Translations under genes and position numbers: made by a program
Assembly (NCBI GenBank): GCA_024244645.1
Contig: JAAEOH010000239.1
Span: 1-64,000 of the forward strand
DNA: 64,000 bases
Direction of reading: 5' to 3'
Source: Hyphomicrobiales bacterium
Lineage (GTDB): Bacteria > Pseudomonadota > Alphaproteobacteria > Rhizobiales > Rhizobiaceae
Shown: piece by piece, positions 61,742-64,000 of the stretch
Layout of the letters: each line of letters starts with the position of its first letter
Numbering within the stretch: the stretch's first letter is position 1
Notes under the pieces: generated by a model
Databases searched by the model: none
Told to the model about the DNA's origin: nothing
Seen by the model: the letters and a program-made list of their open reading frames with translations, nothing else

Positions 61742-63757
61742 CTAGCGCGCGCGCCATGCCTGGGTGCGCCTCAAGATGCCTTTCGAGGCGATCAGGTGCA
61801 GAATTCGTGCCCCCGCATTGGTATAGAAAATCATCATCCCCATGGCAGCCGCCGGTGCAATATCGCCTGCATCGTCCATGTTCAACACGGCGACCGACGC
61901 GAGTGTGGTCTTGGGTGAATAAAGAAAGACGACTGCCGATACCGTCGTCATGGCGTTGATGAAGAGATAGATCGAGATATCGAGCACTGCAGGAAGGCAA
62001 ACCGGCACGGTAACCCTGGCAAAAAGCTTCATTGTTGGCTGTTTGAGCGAGGCTGCAACGGATTCAAACTCCCGATCCATCTGTTTTAGAGCCGTCACTG
62101 CGGTCAAATGCGATACCGTATAAAAGTGTGTGACGGTACAGATGACCAGAATGGCCATCGTTCCATAGATGACGTTCAGCGGATTGGACGGATTGTTGAA
62201 GAAGAAAATATAGGCCAGTCCGAGAACCATTCCGGGAATTGCCATCGGCAGCATGGCAAACATCTGAAAGACCGAACGCCCTACCTTGAAGCCATTGGAT
62301 TTTTCCACCAGATAGGCACCGAAAAATACGACGCTTGTGCCCGCTATGGCGGTTATGAGCCCGAGTTTGATGGAATTGAAGTAGGAGGACCAGCCACCAC
62401 CATCCATCCGGTCAAACTGGTAGTTCCGGAAACTCAGACTGAGATCATACGGCCAGAATTTGATCAGCGCCGCGTATTGGCATATCGCCAAAATTCCCAG
62501 GATAAAACAGGCGACAAGGCTGCAATAGATCAGGAAAATCCTGTCGGTCTTGGGGTTCGGGTTCGGCTGATAGGGAACCGACCGAGCAGACAGAAGAGCG
62601 ACCTGTTTGCTTTGCACAAGCCGGTCGATGGCAAACGCGAAGATCGCCGGAACAATCAGCACCACGGACACCACCGCACCCATCTCGAAATTCTGCTGTC
62701 CGATGACCTGCTTGTAGATATCGACAGCCAGCACGTTGAACTGCCCGCCGATCACTTTTGGCAATCCGAAATCCGTGATGACCAGGTTGAATACCACAAA
62801 CGCCGCCGAGATCAGGCCGTAGCGTGCGCCAGGGATTGTGACGGTCCAGAATGTGCGCCAGGGACTTGCCCGCAGGGAAACGGCAGCTTCGTACAGCCGC
62901 GCGTCCGATATCGCCAGTGCCGTCGAGATAATGATGAAGGCATGCGGCAGCGTGAAAAAGATCGAACCGATTATGATGCCGATCGGCCCGTAGATGCTGG
63001 CCCCGAACAGCACCTCCTTGATCATGCCCTGGTTACCGAAGAGATAGACCAGTGCAATTCCGGGCAACAGCGACGGCACCAGGATTGGCGCCATTGCGAC
63101 CAGTCTGAAAAATCCCTTGAACCGCATGCAGCTGCGATTGAGCGCATAGGCAAACCAGAACGCAAGCGACACGGTCACCACCGTGCTGACCACCGCGATC
63201 CACAAAGAGTTTCGAATTGAATTGAAGAGTGCCGGCGTCGAAAAAAACTTCACGAAGTTACCGGCGCCAACCGATTTTATCGGTCGAAGCTGTACCCGGC
63301 GAAACGTGTTGCTGTCGAGCTCGAGCCACACGGTACCAGTATGCAGTTTCGAGCCCACCAGATATCGCCCGGAATCGGTGGTAGCGCGGATTTTGTACAG
63401 GACGGGGCTGCGAAAACTGAAATCCGGAAAGAACTGCGTAACGCCGAGCCGCCCGTCCGATCCGGCTGTCAGATCCTCTTCGGACAGCAATCCCATTTCT
63501 TCGTTCAGCGCGGCAAACGAAATCGCTTTTCCGTCGAAAACACCGGCCTCATTGCTGACCTGAACTTCGTATTGTCCGAGGTCGAACCAAAAAGTCGAAA
63601 AGCTTTTCGACAACATGGCGTAAAGCGGAAAAACCAGTGTCACGACCAGATAGAGTGCAATCACCGCCATGCCGCCGCGCATCAGCAGATCGTCGCGGCT
63701 GAGTTTTCCCTTGACCGCTGGTCCGGCTGGCAGCTCCTTGGCGACGGTATCGGACAT
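61742..63757 (-). CDS. Putative 2-aminoethylphosphonate ABC transporter permease (two fused permease domains)
   Basis: Two BPD permease modules in one chain (LRASPWRTFWTVTIPGARYGLI and SLKQPTMKLFARVTVPVCLPAVLDI EAA-like loops); beside phn genes. Confidence 0.85.
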   Translation of the reverse strand: MSDTVAKELPAGPAVKGKLSRDDLLMRGGMAVIALYLVVTLVFPLYAMLSKSFSTFWFDLGQYEVQVSNEAGVFDGKAISFAALNEEMGLLSEEDLTAGSDGRLGVTQFFPDFSFRSPVLYKIRATTDSGRYLVGSKLHTGTVWLELDSNTFRRVQLRPIKSVGAGNFVKFFSTPALFNSIRNSLWIAVVSTVVTVSLAFWFAYALNRSCMRFKGFFRLVAMAPILVPSLLPGIALVYLFGNQGMIKEVLFGASIYGPIGIIIGSIFFTLPHAFIIISTALAISDARLYEAAVSLRASPWRTFWTVTIPGARYGLISAAFVVFNLVITDFGLPKVIGGQFNVLAVDIYKQVIGQQNFEMGAVVSVVLIVPAIFAFAIDRLVQSKQVALLSARSVPYQPNPNPKTDRIFLIYCSLVACFILGILAICQYAALIKFWPYDLSLSFRNYQFDRMDGGGWSSYFNSIKLGLITAIAGTSVVFFGAYLVEKSNGFKVGRSVFQMFAMLPMAIPGMVLGLAYIFFFNNPSNPLNVIYGTMAILVICTVTHFYTVSHLTAVTALKQMDREFESVAASLKQPTMKLFARVTVPVCLPAVLDISIYLFINAMTTVSAVVFLYSPKTTLASVAVLNMDDAGDIAPAAAMGMMIFYTNAGARILHLIASKGILRRTQAWRAR

Positions 63758-63760
63758 CGC

Positions 63761-64000
63761 CTAACCCCCTGCCTGTTCGAATGCCATCAGACGGCTCTTT
63801 GGAAGTTCAATCATCATTGTGTCATTTGCCTGCAACGCCAGGCGGCGCGCCGCATTGACCGAAAAATCGGCAATCAGCTCCTGTTCCCCGAAGCGCTCGT
63901 TCCTCAGCCGGCAGCGCCAGTAGGAACCAAGGAATTCCATTTCGTCGATAAGAACTTCAAACGCGTTTTCAGGCGTTTCGATGATATCCTTTGCACCCGG
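63761..64000 (-). CDS. ABC transporter ATP-binding protein, C-terminal TOBE part (runs off the window)
   Basis: Minus-strand translation ...PGAKDIIETPENAFEVLIDEMEFLGSYWRCRLRNERFGEQELIADFSVNAARRLALQANDTMMIELPKSRLMAFEQAGG*. Confidence 0.75.
   Translation of the reverse strand, partial: PGAKDIIETPENAFEVLIDEMEFLGSYWRCRLRNERFGEQELIADFSVNAARRLALQANDTMMIELPKSRLMAFEQAGG

Noticed and set aside
62108-63220. 370-aa plus-strand ORF opposite the ABC permease
   Set aside because: Charged low-complexity translation antisense to a clear membrane protein

Overview
The 64 kb window has gene content and synteny typical of a Hyphomicrobiales/Rhizobiales alphaproteobacterial chromosome. I saw no rRNA, tRNA, CRISPR array or transposase. 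From left to right: (1) a TetR regulator divergent from a beta-helix protein / diheme cytochrome c pair; (2) a conserved core block pyrG-secG-tpiA-ppiD-trpD-trpC-moaC-moeA; (3) an SDR and an MFS gene; (4) a phenylacetate (paa) catabolic cluster paaE-D-C-B-A-X-tetR-paaK-I-G / paaN; (5) a GntR regulator and a broken autotransporter; (6) a redox block (OsmC, flavoprotein monooxygenase, KatG, OxyR); (7) a dehydrogenase/enolase-superfamily catabolic block containing two paralogous 3-hydroxyisobutyrate-dehydrogenase-like genes; (8) a metallophosphoesterase, imelysin/DUF1513 pair and amidase; (9) an envelope block (M15-like lipoprotein, L,D-transpeptidase, OmpA lipoprotein); (10) an adenylate cyclase and an MNN1-like glycosyltransferase; (11) a large phosphonate gene set: phnW-phnA-phnY-pbfA-EamA-Na/Pi(PhoU)-sulfatase/phosphonate monoester hydrolase, plus a divergent LysR and a fused 2-AEP ABC permease. 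The two best leads are the extended phosphonate operon, which may combine ester cleavage, C-P cleavage and phosphate export, and a cluster of gene-breaking lesions in the left 27 kb. Those lesions hit paaC, paaE, paaI, paaN, an AA_synth gene, an autotransporter and the beta-helix gene, while neighbouring essential genes are intact. All calls come from reading the supplied translations and nucleotides; no database search was run.
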